Source: Clostridiales bacterium
Lineage (GTDB): Bacteria > Bacillota > Clostridia > Christensenellales > Aristaeellaceae
DNA: 38,423 bases
Assembly (NCBI GenBank): GCA_004556985.1
Contig: SFFC01000008.1
Location: 1-38,423 of the forward strand
Direction: 5' to 3'
Numbering within the stretch: position 1 is the first letter of the stretch; every line of letters begins with the position of its first letter. A model generated the notes under the pieces. It ran no database searches, was not told the origin of the DNA, and was given only the letters and a program-made list of their open reading frames with translations. Both the position numbers and the translations under genes were made by a program. Positions 1-7,507 of the stretch are shown one piece after another.

Positions 1-1
1 C

Positions 2-205
2 TTAGCAAAGGAACAAGTTGAGGAACTATGCAGCAGAGCGCGAAGAAAGCAGCGAAGAATTGAGAAAGGTTATATTCCTCAACCCAAGGGGCGTCCGAGA
101 AAAACGCCGGCCACACAGGAGCAGCTGCAGAATAACCGCATCGTCGAACTTGAAATGAAAGTGGAGCTACTGCAAAATTTTCTATCCGAATGTGGAAGGA
201 TGTGA
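2..205 (+). CDS. IS3-family transposase OrfA, C-terminal part (partial)
   Basis: An open frame enters from the left edge and ends at the TGA at 203-205. The 67 visible residues are basic at first, with runs such as RARRKQRRIEKG and PKGRPRKTP. They end in a helix rich in leucine and glutamate (ELEMKVELLQNFL), as in the leucine-zipper tail of IS3 OrfA proteins. OrfA normally carries an N-terminal helix-turn-helix that binds the element ends; that part is outside the window. The frame overlaps orfB by 16 bases and is offset so that a -1 slip joins them, which is the usual IS3 arrangement for making the OrfAB transposase. Confidence 0.8.
   Translation, partial: LAKEQVEELCSRARRKQRRIEKGYIPQPKGRPRKTPATQEQLQNNRIVELEMKVELLQNFLSECGRM
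175..181 (+). promoter_or_regulatory. -1 programmed frameshift heptamer
   Basis: In the orfA frame the codons are CAA AAT TTT CTA, giving the slippery heptamer A-AAT-TTT (X XXY YYZ). A -1 slip puts ribosomes into a frame that is open through 175-189 and enters orfB at its ATG (190). This is the classical route to the IS3 OrfAB fusion. The heptamer is seen directly; slippage itself is inferred from the family. Confidence 0.7.
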
Positions 206-1059
206 GCGCCAAATACCGGGTGATTGAAAGATTTAAGGAGAAATATCCGATTCAGAAAATGTGTGAGCTATTTGAAGTATCCCGAAGCGGATTCTATAAG
301 TGGAGGAAACGAGTATCACAGCCGCAGCAACGCGGCGAGTTGGATCAGTTCATCATCGAGTGCCAGGCGCAAGTGAAGCAATCTTACGGATACCGCCGGG
401 TATGGCTATGGATGAAACAGAATAAATCAGTTGAATGTCATCCATTGACTGTTCTGCACCACATGCGAAAGCTGGATCTTCTGGCGCAGATCAGACGCAG
501 ACGTCCCTATACGCTGTATAAGCAAGGCGGTCATCGCTATGAGAACCTGCTGAATCGCCAGTTCATCCAAGAGCAAAAGAACTACCGCTGGGTGACAGAT
601 ATCACTTACATCATTACTCCGCTAAGAACCTATTACCTCTGCGCCATCATGGATCTTTGTGGCAGATATATTGTCGCATACCGCCTTGGCACTGAAATCA
701 ACGCAACTCTTGTCAGCGATACGGTTCGAGATGCGTTTGCCCATGAAAAAGGGAAGGTCGCCGATGGACTGCTACTCCACAGCGACCAAGGCTGTCAGTA
801 CACCTCGGAAGAATACTTCGCCTTGACACAAGAATACCACTTTGCGGCTTCAATGTCCAGACGCGGATGCCCTTATGATAACGCATTAATGGAAAACTTC
901 TTTGGAACATTCAAGACCGAATGCCTTTACAGATGCAAACCTACAACCGGCGAACAGGTTCAACAGCTGGTCGATGAATATATCCATTTCTACAATTACC
1001 AACGCATTGATATGAAAAACGGCCTTACTCCATTTGAAATCCGGAGTAAAGCCGCGTAA
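190..1059 (+). CDS. IS3-family transposase OrfB (DDE integrase core)
   Basis: The 289-residue protein is a full-length OrfB of the IS150 type. Residues 1-60 carry an HTH_21-like segment (VSRSGFYKW, 30-38). The rve integrase core follows with the catalytic triad D137 (in RWVTDITY), D199 (in LLHSDQG) and E235 (in NALMENFFG). The last two are 36 positions apart, which is the DD(35)E spacing of IS3 enzymes. The C-terminus YNYQRIDMKNGLTPFE is the usual family tail. The enzyme cuts and joins the IS ends, normally as an OrfAB fusion made by the frameshift just upstream; OrfB alone often plays an accessory role. No stop or frameshift is visible in it, so the copy may still be active if its left part is intact. 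Confidence 0.93.
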   Translation: MWKDVSAKYRVIERFKEKYPIQKMCELFEVSRSGFYKWRKRVSQPQQRGELDQFIIECQAQVKQSYGYRRVWLWMKQNKSVECHPLTVLHHMRKLDLLAQIRRRRPYTLYKQGGHRYENLLNRQFIQEQKNYRWVTDITYIITPLRTYYLCAIMDLCGRYIVAYRLGTEINATLVSDTVRDAFAHEKGKVADGLLLHSDQGCQYTSEEYFALTQEYHFAASMSRRGCPYDNALMENFFGTFKTECLYRCKPTTGEQVQQLVDEYIHFYNYQRIDMKNGLTPFEIRSKAA

Positions 1060-1172
1060 TGTTGTGCAATTCTACGACGGGGTTTGTTTTTTGTGTCTAC
1101 TTGACTTATAGCAGTCCACACATCAGCAGGGTGAGACGGTTCCTCTTTTTTTGCCCTGAATCCGACGCGCCG

Positions 1173-1913
1173 TCAGCCCTGCGCGCGCATGCGGGCCTCG
1201 CGCTCGCGGATGTACGCCTCAAAGCGCTCAAACGTCAGGTTGACGATCAGCTCCGGCGGAAAGCCGATCTCCCGGAGCATCGCGAGCGCCTTGGGCACCT
1301 CGCCGATGTTCGCGGAGAAATGGGCGTCGCTGTCCACGCAGACGCGCACGTCATGGTGCATGCACAGCTGCGCGATCCTGCGGCAGGCGCCGTCGCAGCC
1401 GGGGCGCGCGACAAAGGAGTTGTTGTTGATCTCGATGAGCCGGCCCCGCTCCGCTGCGGCGCGCACGAGCCGCTCCTCATCCACGGGGTAGGCGGGAATG
1501 CCCGGGTGGCCGATCAGATCGACGCAGGCGTGATCCATCGCGCGGATGTAGGCCTCGGTGTGCGCGTCCCGGTCGAGCACGGGCATGACGTTCTTGTGCA
1601 TGCTCGCGATGCCGAAGCGGATGTGGGGGAAGGCGCTGGGCGGGTAGTCGTCCAGATGGCCCTCCGTGTCCCAGAGATTGAACTCCATGCCCGGGTAAAC
1701 GCGTACGCCGGCGATCTCTTCGGGCAGCTGGGAAAACGACCAGGGCGCCCAGATGGTTCCCGTGCCCTTCATGCGGGCGCCGTGGTCGGTCATGCAGATG
1801 GCACGGATGCCCTTGGCGGCTGCTGCGGCGCAGTTCTCCTGCAGCGTCGACCAGGCGTGGCCGGACATGACGGTGTGCGTGTGTGCGTCAACTTCGATGC
1901 GGATGCTGTTCAT
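1173..1913 (-). CDS. PHP-domain metal-dependent hydrolase, YcdX-like
   Basis: This 246-residue protein belongs to the PHP phosphoesterase superfamily. It opens with the metal-binding HxH motif (VDAHTHTVMSGHAWST), has TDHG near residue 42, an isolated histidine in SMHKN, and closes with GHPG and DSDAH, so all the usual ligand clusters are present. The pattern is closest to the YcdX branch of phosphatases; the substrate cannot be read from the sequence. The start is the ATG at 1911-1913, because AAGGAG stands about 8 bases ahead of it. A longer frame reaching 1976 has no ribosome site and unlikely sequence. The gene diverges from the frl operon, with about 240 bases shared between the two starts. 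It could be an unrelated neighbour or a phosphatase linked to sugar phosphate use; the first is safer. Confidence 0.85.
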   Translation of the reverse strand: MNSIRIEVDAHTHTVMSGHAWSTLQENCAAAAAKGIRAICMTDHGARMKGTGTIWAPWSFSQLPEEIAGVRVYPGMEFNLWDTEGHLDDYPPSAFPHIRFGIASMHKNVMPVLDRDAHTEAYIRAMDHACVDLIGHPGIPAYPVDEERLVRAAAERGRLIEINNNSFVARPGCDGACRRIAQLCMHHDVRVCVDSDAHFSANIGEVPKALAMLREIGFPPELIVNLTFERFEAYIREREARMRAQG

Positions 1914-2036
1914 GGGGCAGAGCTCCTTCCAGGGTCGTGGGGGACGGCAGAAATGAACGCCGGTCATGACGGACATGAATCCGGGGCATTTGTCTGCCAG
2001 AAATGGACAGTTTTTCGAAAAAATTCCGAAAAGCTA

Positions 2037-2065
2037 TTGACAACTCCTCAATCATCATGTAGTAT
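2037..2065 (+). promoter_or_regulatory. Promoter of the frl operon
   Basis: A sigma-A type promoter: TTGACA at 2037-2042, 17-base spacer, TAGTAT at 2060-2065. The -35 is perfect. The start of transcription would fall near 2072, inside the repeat cluster described next. Confidence 0.75.
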
Positions 2066-2070
2066 TACGA

Positions 2071-2110
2071 CATAAGATGTCATAAGACATTATATACTGG
2101 ATTATGACAT
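2071..2110 (+). promoter_or_regulatory. Probable GntR-type operator cluster of the frl operon
   Basis: Just after the -10 box lies the perfect dyad ATGTC-ATAA-GACAT (2077-2090). CATAAGA occurs twice, 10 bases apart (2071 and 2081), and TTATGACAT at 2102-2110 is an inverted copy of 2077-2085. The 5-4-5 dyad at the transcription start suits repression by a GntR/HutC dimer, with FrlR (7508) the obvious candidate. Binding is inferred. Confidence 0.6.
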
Positions 2111-2153
2111 TGCGCAAGGCATACTGTGCATTTTGTGAAGGAGGATGTTACGT

Positions 2154-3245
2154 ATGAATCAGGACCAGGTGAAGCAGCTGAACGAGGCCATTGAGGCGGT
2201 CAAGGGACGCGAAATCGAGAACATCTATTTTGTGGCCTGCGGCGGCTCCAAGGCGATCTTTGATCCCGCTCAGTACATCTTTGACCGGGAGTCGGCGATC
2301 CCGACGTTTGTCTTCAACGCGAACGAGTTTATTCATCGCTGCCCGAAGGGCCTTGGCCCCAAGAGCCTCGTCGTGACCTGCTCGCATTCCGGCAACACGC
2401 TGGAGACCACCCGCGCCACCCAGCTGGCGAACGACAAGGGCGCGCTGACGATCAGCTTCTCCTTTAAGGTGGATTCCCCGCTGTGGAACGCGACCCAGCA
2501 TCCGATCTCCTACACCTGGGGCCCCGAGTCCGATCCGGGCGACAGCAACAACGGCATGCTCTTCCGCCTCGTCTTCGGCATCCTCAACGTGCTCAGCCCG
2601 AACGAGAAGTATGAGCGCGCGATCAAGTGCTGCGACGAGCTGGGCAAGGTCTTTGCCGCGAACAAGGAAAAGTTTGCCGAGAGCGCGAAGGCCTTCGGCG
2701 CCAAGTACAAGAACAACAAGCTGATCTACACGATGTCCTCCGGCCCCTGCTACGGCGTCGCGTATTCCTTCGCCATCTGCCTGCTCCAGGAGATGCAGTG
2801 GGTGCATTCCGAGCCGATCCACTCCGGCGAGTTCTTCCATGGCCCGTTTGAGGTGACCGACGCCGACGTGCCCTTCATCATCCTCAAGAACTACGGCAAG
2901 GACTGCGACGAGAACGTCAAGGCGAACTGGATCACCGAGTACGGCGCGGACTTCAAGCGCCCGCTTGTGGCGATTGACAGCGCGGTCGGTGCCTACAGCG
3001 ACGAGATCGACGGCGAGACCCGCGTGCTGGATGTGCGCGCCGAGGCCTTCTGCAACCGCTTCTCCGAGCATGTGATCCCGGTGGACTGCAACGAGTTCGA
3101 CATGACCGGTATCGACGAGGATCTGCGCAAGTACTTCGCCGTGCTCGTCGCGGGCGTCGTGCTGCGCAGCTACGCCGATGCGCTGGCCTATCATCGCGGC
3201 CATCCGCTCTCCGTCCGCCGCTACATGTGGTGCATGGAGTATTGA
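2154..3245 (+). CDS. frlB: Fructosamine-6-phosphate deglycase (FrlB-like, SIS family)
   Basis: The product (363 residues) is a two-SIS-domain isomerase related to GlmS and closest in pattern to FrlB. FrlB splits glycated amino-acid 6-phosphates, made by FrlD, into glucose 6-phosphate and the free amino acid in the cytoplasm. Visible hallmarks are YFVACGGSK (25-33), the sugar-phosphate loop CSHSGNTLET (76-85), the active-site block SGEFFHGPFEV (224-234) and the typical end RRYMWCMEY. The start is the ATG at 2154: AAGGAGG lies 7 bases upstream, while the earlier ATG at 2145 nearly overlaps that site. It is the first gene of the operon frlB-O-N-M-D-R, as in Bacillus subtilis. Whether the natural substrate is fructoselysine, fructose-asparagine or another Amadori compound cannot be decided from sequence. 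Confidence 0.87.
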   Translation: MNQDQVKQLNEAIEAVKGREIENIYFVACGGSKAIFDPAQYIFDRESAIPTFVFNANEFIHRCPKGLGPKSLVVTCSHSGNTLETTRATQLANDKGALTISFSFKVDSPLWNATQHPISYTWGPESDPGDSNNGMLFRLVFGILNVLSPNEKYERAIKCCDELGKVFAANKEKFAESAKAFGAKYKNNKLIYTMSSGPCYGVAYSFAICLLQEMQWVHSEPIHSGEFFHGPFEVTDADVPFIILKNYGKDCDENVKANWITEYGADFKRPLVAIDSAVGAYSDEIDGETRVLDVRAEAFCNRFSEHVIPVDCNEFDMTGIDEDLRKYFAVLVAGVVLRSYADALAYHRGHPLSVRRYMWCMEY

Positions 3246-3260
3246 TCCCCTGCGAATTTC

Positions 3261-3286
3261 AGACCGTCGCCGGGCGGCGGCGGTCT
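3261..3286 (+). promoter_or_regulatory. Intercistronic stem-loop frlB-frlO
   Basis: AGACCGTCGCC pairs with GGCGGCGGTCT (one T-G wobble) around a GGGC loop. No T-run follows, so it looks like an RNA-stabilising or processing hairpin that protects the frlB message rather than a terminator. Confidence 0.55.
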
Positions 3287-3336
3287 TGAAAAGGGAAGAC
3301 TCGTTTTCCCGAAAAAAACATTTGGGAGGTCTGAAC

Positions 3337-4593
3337 ATGAAAAGACGCATTGCTCTGGCTCTGGCGCTGGCGATCTGCCTGACGCTGGTATGCTCCGTCG
3401 CCCTGGCCGACAAGGTGACTGTCAACTTCTTCCATCGCTGGCCCAACGAGCCGAAGAACAGCTACATCAACGGCCTCATCGAGGAGTTCGAGGCGCAGAA
3501 CCCCGACATCGACATCGTCTCTGACTGCGTGCTCAACGACTCCTACAAGGAAAAGATCCGCGTGCTCGTCTCCACCGACGATCTGCCCGACGTGTTCTTC
3601 TCCTGGTCCGGCGCCTTTGGCGAGAACCTGACCAAGTCCGGCCGTGTGCTCCCGCTTGACGAGGTCATTGCGGCTGATCCCGAGTGGTCCAGCCAGATCG
3701 TCGAGAGCCAGTGGGCTCCGTTCAACTACGACGGCAAGCAGTATGGCACGCCGTGGTCCATGGACGGCAAGGCGTTCTTCTACAACGTCGACGTGTTCAA
3801 CGAGCTGGGCCTGACGGTTCCGACCACGCTGTCCGAGCTCTACGCCGTCTGTGAGACCCTGAAGGAGAACGGCTACGACGAGCCGATTTCCGCCGGCTTC
3901 TCCGCGCAGTGGGCCGTCTCCCACTACCTGGGCACCATCTGCCAGCGCGTGGTTGATCCTGAGGTTCTGGCCAACGACTACATGAACGGCGGCGACTTCA
4001 GCGATCCGGCCTACATCACCGCGCTCAACATCTTCAAGGATCTGGGCCAGTACATGACCGCCGATCCCTGCTCCGTCGACCATGAGTTCGCCCGCAACGC
4101 GTTCATCATGGAGATCTCCCCGATCTGCTACATGCAGCTCGCCGAGATCAAGTATCTGCGCGACGACGCCGAGTTCGAGTACAGCTTCTTCAACTTCCCG
4201 GCTGTTGAGGATGGCAAGGGCGATCCGGGCCAGCTCACCGGCGCGCCGGAGGGCATGATGATCTCCGCGACGGCTGAGCCGGCTGTTCAGGAGGCCGCGA
4301 TCAAGTTCATGAAGTTCGTCATCTCCAAGGAAGGCGGCTACAACCTCATCGCCAAGACCGGCGAGATCTCCTGCGTGAAGGGCGCCTGGGACGAGACCAA
4401 CTGCGACGCCAAGCAGCTGGAGGCTATCGACCTGATCCTGGCCTCGACCGAGCCGGCCGTCTGGCAGGACTGCGCGACCGACGCGACCATCGCCAACGCG
4501 TTCATGGCGGGCGGCCAGCTGCTGCTGACCGGCGACATGACGGCTGAGGATGTCATGGCGTCCGTGCAGACCGCTGCCGCGGCGCTCAAGTAA
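3337..4593 (+). CDS. frlO: ABC importer solute-binding protein (FrlO-like)
   Basis: A 418-residue family 1 extracellular solute-binding protein (CUT1-type sugar importer class). It should capture the glycated amino acid outside the membrane and pass it to FrlN/FrlM. The N-terminus is a Sec signal peptide (two basic residues, hydrophobic core, cleavage after ALA at about residue 24). The only cysteine near the core (LTLVCS) does not fit a lipobox, so the protein seems not to be lipid-anchored, which is odd for a Gram-positive binding protein. The start ATG at 3337 has GGGAGG 8 bases ahead; an upstream extension of the frame overlaps frlB and is discarded. It lies between frlB and the permeases, as frlO does in Bacillus, and is followed by a strong hairpin. 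The substrate call rests on this context. Confidence 0.83.
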   Translation: MKRRIALALALAICLTLVCSVALADKVTVNFFHRWPNEPKNSYINGLIEEFEAQNPDIDIVSDCVLNDSYKEKIRVLVSTDDLPDVFFSWSGAFGENLTKSGRVLPLDEVIAADPEWSSQIVESQWAPFNYDGKQYGTPWSMDGKAFFYNVDVFNELGLTVPTTLSELYAVCETLKENGYDEPISAGFSAQWAVSHYLGTICQRVVDPEVLANDYMNGGDFSDPAYITALNIFKDLGQYMTADPCSVDHEFARNAFIMEISPICYMQLAEIKYLRDDAEFEYSFFNFPAVEDGKGDPGQLTGAPEGMMISATAEPAVQEAAIKFMKFVISKEGGYNLIAKTGEISCVKGAWDETNCDAKQLEAIDLILASTEPAVWQDCATDATIANAFMAGGQLLLTGDMTAEDVMASVQTAAAALK

Positions 4594-4603
4594 AGACTGC
4601 TTT

Positions 4604-4640
4604 GAACCGGCGCCCATGCTTTCCGGCCGGGCGCCGGTTC
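4604..4640 (+). terminator. Strong stem-loop after frlO (attenuator-like)
   Basis: GAACCGGCGCCC (4604-4615) pairs perfectly with GGGCGCCGGTTC (4629-4640) over a 13-base loop. Only a weak T-rich tail follows. Hairpins in this place typically keep binding-protein mRNA abundant relative to the permeases, by partial termination or 3' protection. Confidence 0.6.
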
Positions 4641-4658
4641 TCGTTACTCTTGTACTCC

Positions 4659-4821
4659 GTAAATCCTTCTGCAAAGCCCCGGCTGCGGGCGCCAGGCAAC
4701 GGGATTTACAGCATTTCGTCGGTGATGAAGCCGGCATCATGCCGGTTCGGGCGTCCTGCGGGGCGCGCAGACCGGAGGGGTTGTCTTTCAAGAGAAGGGC
4801 GCGTCCCTTGAAAGGCAACCC
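4659..4821 (+). ncRNA. Structured leader between frlO and frlN
   Basis: The 268-base gap between frlO and frlN is packed with paired segments. GTAAATCC (4659-4666) can close with GGATTTAC (4702-4709). CCGGCAT-C-ATGCCGG is a perfect palindrome downstream of it. A 15-pair stem (4778-4792 with 4807-4821, one wobble, 14-base loop) ends 27 bases before the frlN ribosome site. It matches no riboswitch class I recognise. It could be a regulatory RNA, a processing site or a repeat-type element. Confidence 0.4.
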
Positions 4822-4861
4822 GCCCATCGTAAAACCCGAGCTTTTTCCGGAGGTGACCGTT

Positions 4862-5755
4862 GTGCAAACAAGAAGAGCCGGCATGAACGGAATCGTCCCG
4901 TATCTGTACGTCATTCCGTGCATCCTGCTGCTGGGAATTTTCGTGTATATCCCGCTGGTCGTCAACTTCTACTACTCCACGCTCAGCTTCAGCGCGTTCT
5001 CGCCGGCGAAAACCTTCGTCGGGCTGCAAAACTATCGCGAGCTGATCGCCGATCCCGTGATCCGCGCGGCGCTGATCAACAACGTCTGGTACTGCGTGAT
5101 CTCCGTCATCTTCCAGGTTGGGCTGTCCCTGTGCATCGCGGCCGTGCTGGAGGACAAGCTTTTCCGCCGCGTGAGCACCGTGCTGCGCACGATGTACTTC
5201 CTGCCCGTGCTCATCTCCATGACGGTTGTCGCGCTGCTGTTCTCCTTCGTGTATCATCCCAAGATCGGCCTGATCAACGCGGGCCTCAGGATGATCGGCC
5301 TGGGCAATCTGGCCCACGCCTGGACGGGCGCGACGGATACCGCGATCTTCTCCGCCATCGCCATGAGCCAGTGGCACTCGATGGGCTACACCATGATGCT
5401 CTTCATCGTCGCGATCCAGGGCATTTCGGAGGACCTGTATGAGGCCGCCGAGATCGACGGCGCGGGCCGCCTGCGCCGCTTCATCCATGTGACGCTGCCG
5501 CAGGTTCGCGAGATGGCGTTTGTAACCATGGTGACGACCGTGACGGGCGCATTCCTGGTTTTCAACGACGTCTACATCCTCACAGGCGGCGGTCCGGGCA
5601 ATGCCTCCACGACGCTGGCTGTCTACATGTACAAGAACGGATTCGCGCTGGACAAGATGGGCTATGCCTCGACCATCGCCGTGCTGATGCTCATCATCTG
5701 CATGATCCTCGCGCTGATTCAGAACAACGCGTTCCGCTCGGGAAAGGGGGATTGA
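4862..5755 (+). CDS. frlN: ABC importer permease (FrlN-like, MalF type)
   Basis: A 297-residue inner-membrane permease of the CUT1 sugar type with about six membrane segments; the first is at 11-37 and begins IVPYLYVIPC. The loop that docks on the ATPase is clear at 194-213, starting EAAEIDGAG. The start is GTG at 4862, because GGAGG lies 8 bases ahead; the ATG at 4883 is an alternative with a poorer site. With FrlM it should form the channel for the FrlO-bound solute. The ATG of frlM follows 2 bases after the stop, so the two are translationally coupled. No ATPase gene is present in this operon. Bacillus frl also lacks one and uses the shared ATPase MsmX. Confidence 0.85.
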   Translation: MQTRRAGMNGIVPYLYVIPCILLLGIFVYIPLVVNFYYSTLSFSAFSPAKTFVGLQNYRELIADPVIRAALINNVWYCVISVIFQVGLSLCIAAVLEDKLFRRVSTVLRTMYFLPVLISMTVVALLFSFVYHPKIGLINAGLRMIGLGNLAHAWTGATDTAIFSAIAMSQWHSMGYTMMLFIVAIQGISEDLYEAAEIDGAGRLRRFIHVTLPQVREMAFVTMVTTVTGAFLVFNDVYILTGGGPGNASTTLAVYMYKNGFALDKMGYASTIAVLMLIICMILALIQNNAFRSGKGD

Positions 5756-5757
5756 CG

Positions 5758-6618
5758 ATGGAAAAGCAGAAGCGCAAGCGTTCCACACTCCCGGGCAGCA
5801 AGATGACGCCGCTCATGGCGCTGATCCTCTTCCTGCTGATCATCTACTTCATCCTTGTCGCCTATCCGCTGTTCTGGATGATCTGCAATTCCCTCAAGAC
5901 CTACAAGGAGATTTACAAGAACATCTGGGCGCTGCCCAAGACGCCCCTGTGGAGCAACTACGCGCTGGCCTGGCAGCGGGGCATCTCCAAGTACTTCCTC
6001 AACTCCGTGCTCGTCACGGGCAGCACGATCTTCGGCGCGATCTTTGCGGCCGCGCTGGCCTCCTATTCGCTGGCGCGCTTCCGCTTCAGGGGCAACCAGC
6101 TGATCTTCGTGCTGTGCATGGGCGGCATGATGCTCTCCCCGCAGGTGACGCTGATTCCGCTGTACAAGATCATTCAGGCGCTGCACATCCACAACACCTA
6201 TCTTGCGCTGATCATCCCCTACACGGCGTACAGGATTCCGCTGATCGTCATGCTCATCCGCTCGCATTTCCTCTCAATCCCCAAGGAGATTGAGGAATCC
6301 GCGGTGCTGGACGGCTGCTCGAGCTTCGGCGTCTTCTCGCGGATTTTCCTGCCGATGAGCAAGCCGATCCTGCTGACCTGCACGATCCTGATCGCGTATT
6401 ACGCATGGAACGAGTTCCTCTACGCCATCATCTTCATCGACAGCGACAAGTTCCGCACGATTCCCGCCGGATTGATGAACCTGCGCGACGCGCTGCAGAC
6501 CGACTGGGGCGTGCTGCTGGCGGGCATGACGATTTCCGCGACGCCGCTGGTGACGCTGTTCCTGCTGATGCAGAAGCAGTTTATCCGCGGCATGACGGCC
6601 GGCTCTGTCAAGGGCTGA
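5758..6618 (+). CDS. frlM: ABC importer permease (FrlM-like, MalG type)
   Basis: A 286-residue MalG-type permease with six predicted membrane segments and a basic N-terminal tail (MEKQKRKRS). The ATPase-coupling loop lies at 179-199 and includes VLDGCSSFGVFSR; its EAA box reads EESAVLDG. The ATG at 5758 is preceded by AAAGGGGG at about 7 bases. A TTG at 5752 would overlap the frlN stop and is less likely. It forms the second half of the importer with FrlN. The order binding protein, MalF-type, MalG-type, kinase is that of Bacillus frlO-N-M-D. Confidence 0.86.
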   Translation: MEKQKRKRSTLPGSKMTPLMALILFLLIIYFILVAYPLFWMICNSLKTYKEIYKNIWALPKTPLWSNYALAWQRGISKYFLNSVLVTGSTIFGAIFAAALASYSLARFRFRGNQLIFVLCMGGMMLSPQVTLIPLYKIIQALHIHNTYLALIIPYTAYRIPLIVMLIRSHFLSIPKEIEESAVLDGCSSFGVFSRIFLPMSKPILLTCTILIAYYAWNEFLYAIIFIDSDKFRTIPAGLMNLRDALQTDWGVLLAGMTISATPLVTLFLLMQKQFIRGMTAGSVKG

Positions 6619-6650
6619 GCGGCGGTAAGCAAGAAAGAAGGAAAGAGAAC

Positions 6651-7469
6651 ATGAGTGGAAAAATGATTGCGGTCGGCGACAACGTCGTCGACTGCTACCT
6701 GGACGACGGCGTCTACTATCCGGGCGGAAACGCCGTCAACGTCGCCGTCAACTGCCGTCGGGACGGCTTGGAGGACGTCGCCTATATCGGCATGTTCGGC
6801 AACGACGAAAAGGCGGAGCATCTCAAATGGGCGCTCACGCAGGAGCATGTCCACTTCGAGCGCAGCCGCACGATGTACGCGCCCAGCGGCTCGCCCGGCG
6901 TGCGCCTGGTCGACGGGGACCGCAAGTTCGTCGGCGGCCCGCGCGACACGGCGCAGCACATCGCCCGCATCCGCCTGACGCAGGAGGATCTTGACTACAT
7001 CGCGCAGTACGGCCTGTGCCACACGAGCTGCTTCTCCTCCATCGAGTACGAGCTGCCCGAGATGGCCAAGCGCTGCCAGATCTCCTTTGACTTCTCGGAG
7101 CGCACGGACCCGGACTACCTCGCGCGCGTCTGCCCGCATCTGACCTATGCGTTCTTCTCCGGCTCGGATTTGACGCAGGAGGAGCTCGACGCGCTGATCG
7201 AGCGCTGCCATGCGCTGGGCACGCGTGTCGTGGGCATCACGCTGGGCTCCCGAGGCGCGCTCTTCTCCGAGGAGGGCAAGCGCTATCAGCAGGGCATCGT
7301 GCGCGTGGAGGCGATTGATACGATGGGCGCGGGCGACAGCTTCATCGCCGGCTTCCTGACCCGCCGCGTTCTGGGGGACAACATGGAGGACGCGCTCCGC
7401 TTTGCGGCGGGCGTCGCGGCCAAAACCTGCCAGGTCCGGGGCAGCTTCGGGTATCCGCATGCGCTTTGA
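6651..7469 (+). CDS. frlD: Fructosamine kinase (FrlD-like, PfkB family)
   Basis: This 272-residue PfkB/ribokinase-family enzyme should phosphorylate the imported Amadori compound at C6 before FrlB cleaves it. The substrate-site signature GGNAVNVAV is at 25-33. The C-terminal signature DTMGAGDSF is at 223-231, with D229 as catalytic base and GAGD as the anion hole. The N-terminal stretch IAVGDNVVD and the block ISFDFSERTD are typical of FrlD rather than of fructokinases. The ATG at 6651 has AAGGAAAGAG upstream; a longer frame starting inside frlM is an artefact. It lies between the importer and the regulator, which supports the function strongly. Substrate (fructoselysine or other fructosamine) is inferred. 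Confidence 0.87.
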   Translation: MSGKMIAVGDNVVDCYLDDGVYYPGGNAVNVAVNCRRDGLEDVAYIGMFGNDEKAEHLKWALTQEHVHFERSRTMYAPSGSPGVRLVDGDRKFVGGPRDTAQHIARIRLTQEDLDYIAQYGLCHTSCFSSIEYELPEMAKRCQISFDFSERTDPDYLARVCPHLTYAFFSGSDLTQEELDALIERCHALGTRVVGITLGSRGALFSEEGKRYQQGIVRVEAIDTMGAGDSFIAGFLTRRVLGDNMEDALRFAAGVAAKTCQVRGSFGYPHAL

Positions 7470-7507
7470 ACAGGGCCGGAGGACTGGAGGAAAGGTGAGT
7501 AGCCGCC

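Larger units (their letters stand above)
1..1118 (+). mobile_element. IS3-family (IS150-like) insertion sequence, right part
   Basis: The window opens inside an insertion sequence. It holds the end of orfA, a complete orfB transposase and the right end. Read backwards from about 1118 the right end is TGGACTGCTATAAGTCAAG, which has the TGnACTG-type start of IS150-like terminal repeats; the matching left end lies outside the window. The element is visibly more AT-rich than the genes after 1173, as expected for an acquired element. The right boundary is inferred from the terminal sequence alone, because no target duplication can be checked. It lies in the gap downstream of the PHP gene and disrupts nothing visible here. 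Confidence 0.85.

Noticed and set aside
3259..4965. 568-residue open frame on the minus strand opposite frlO
   Set aside because: It is the mirror of a GC-rich gene: it has no ribosome site, no recognisable domain, and spans frlO and the structured gap.
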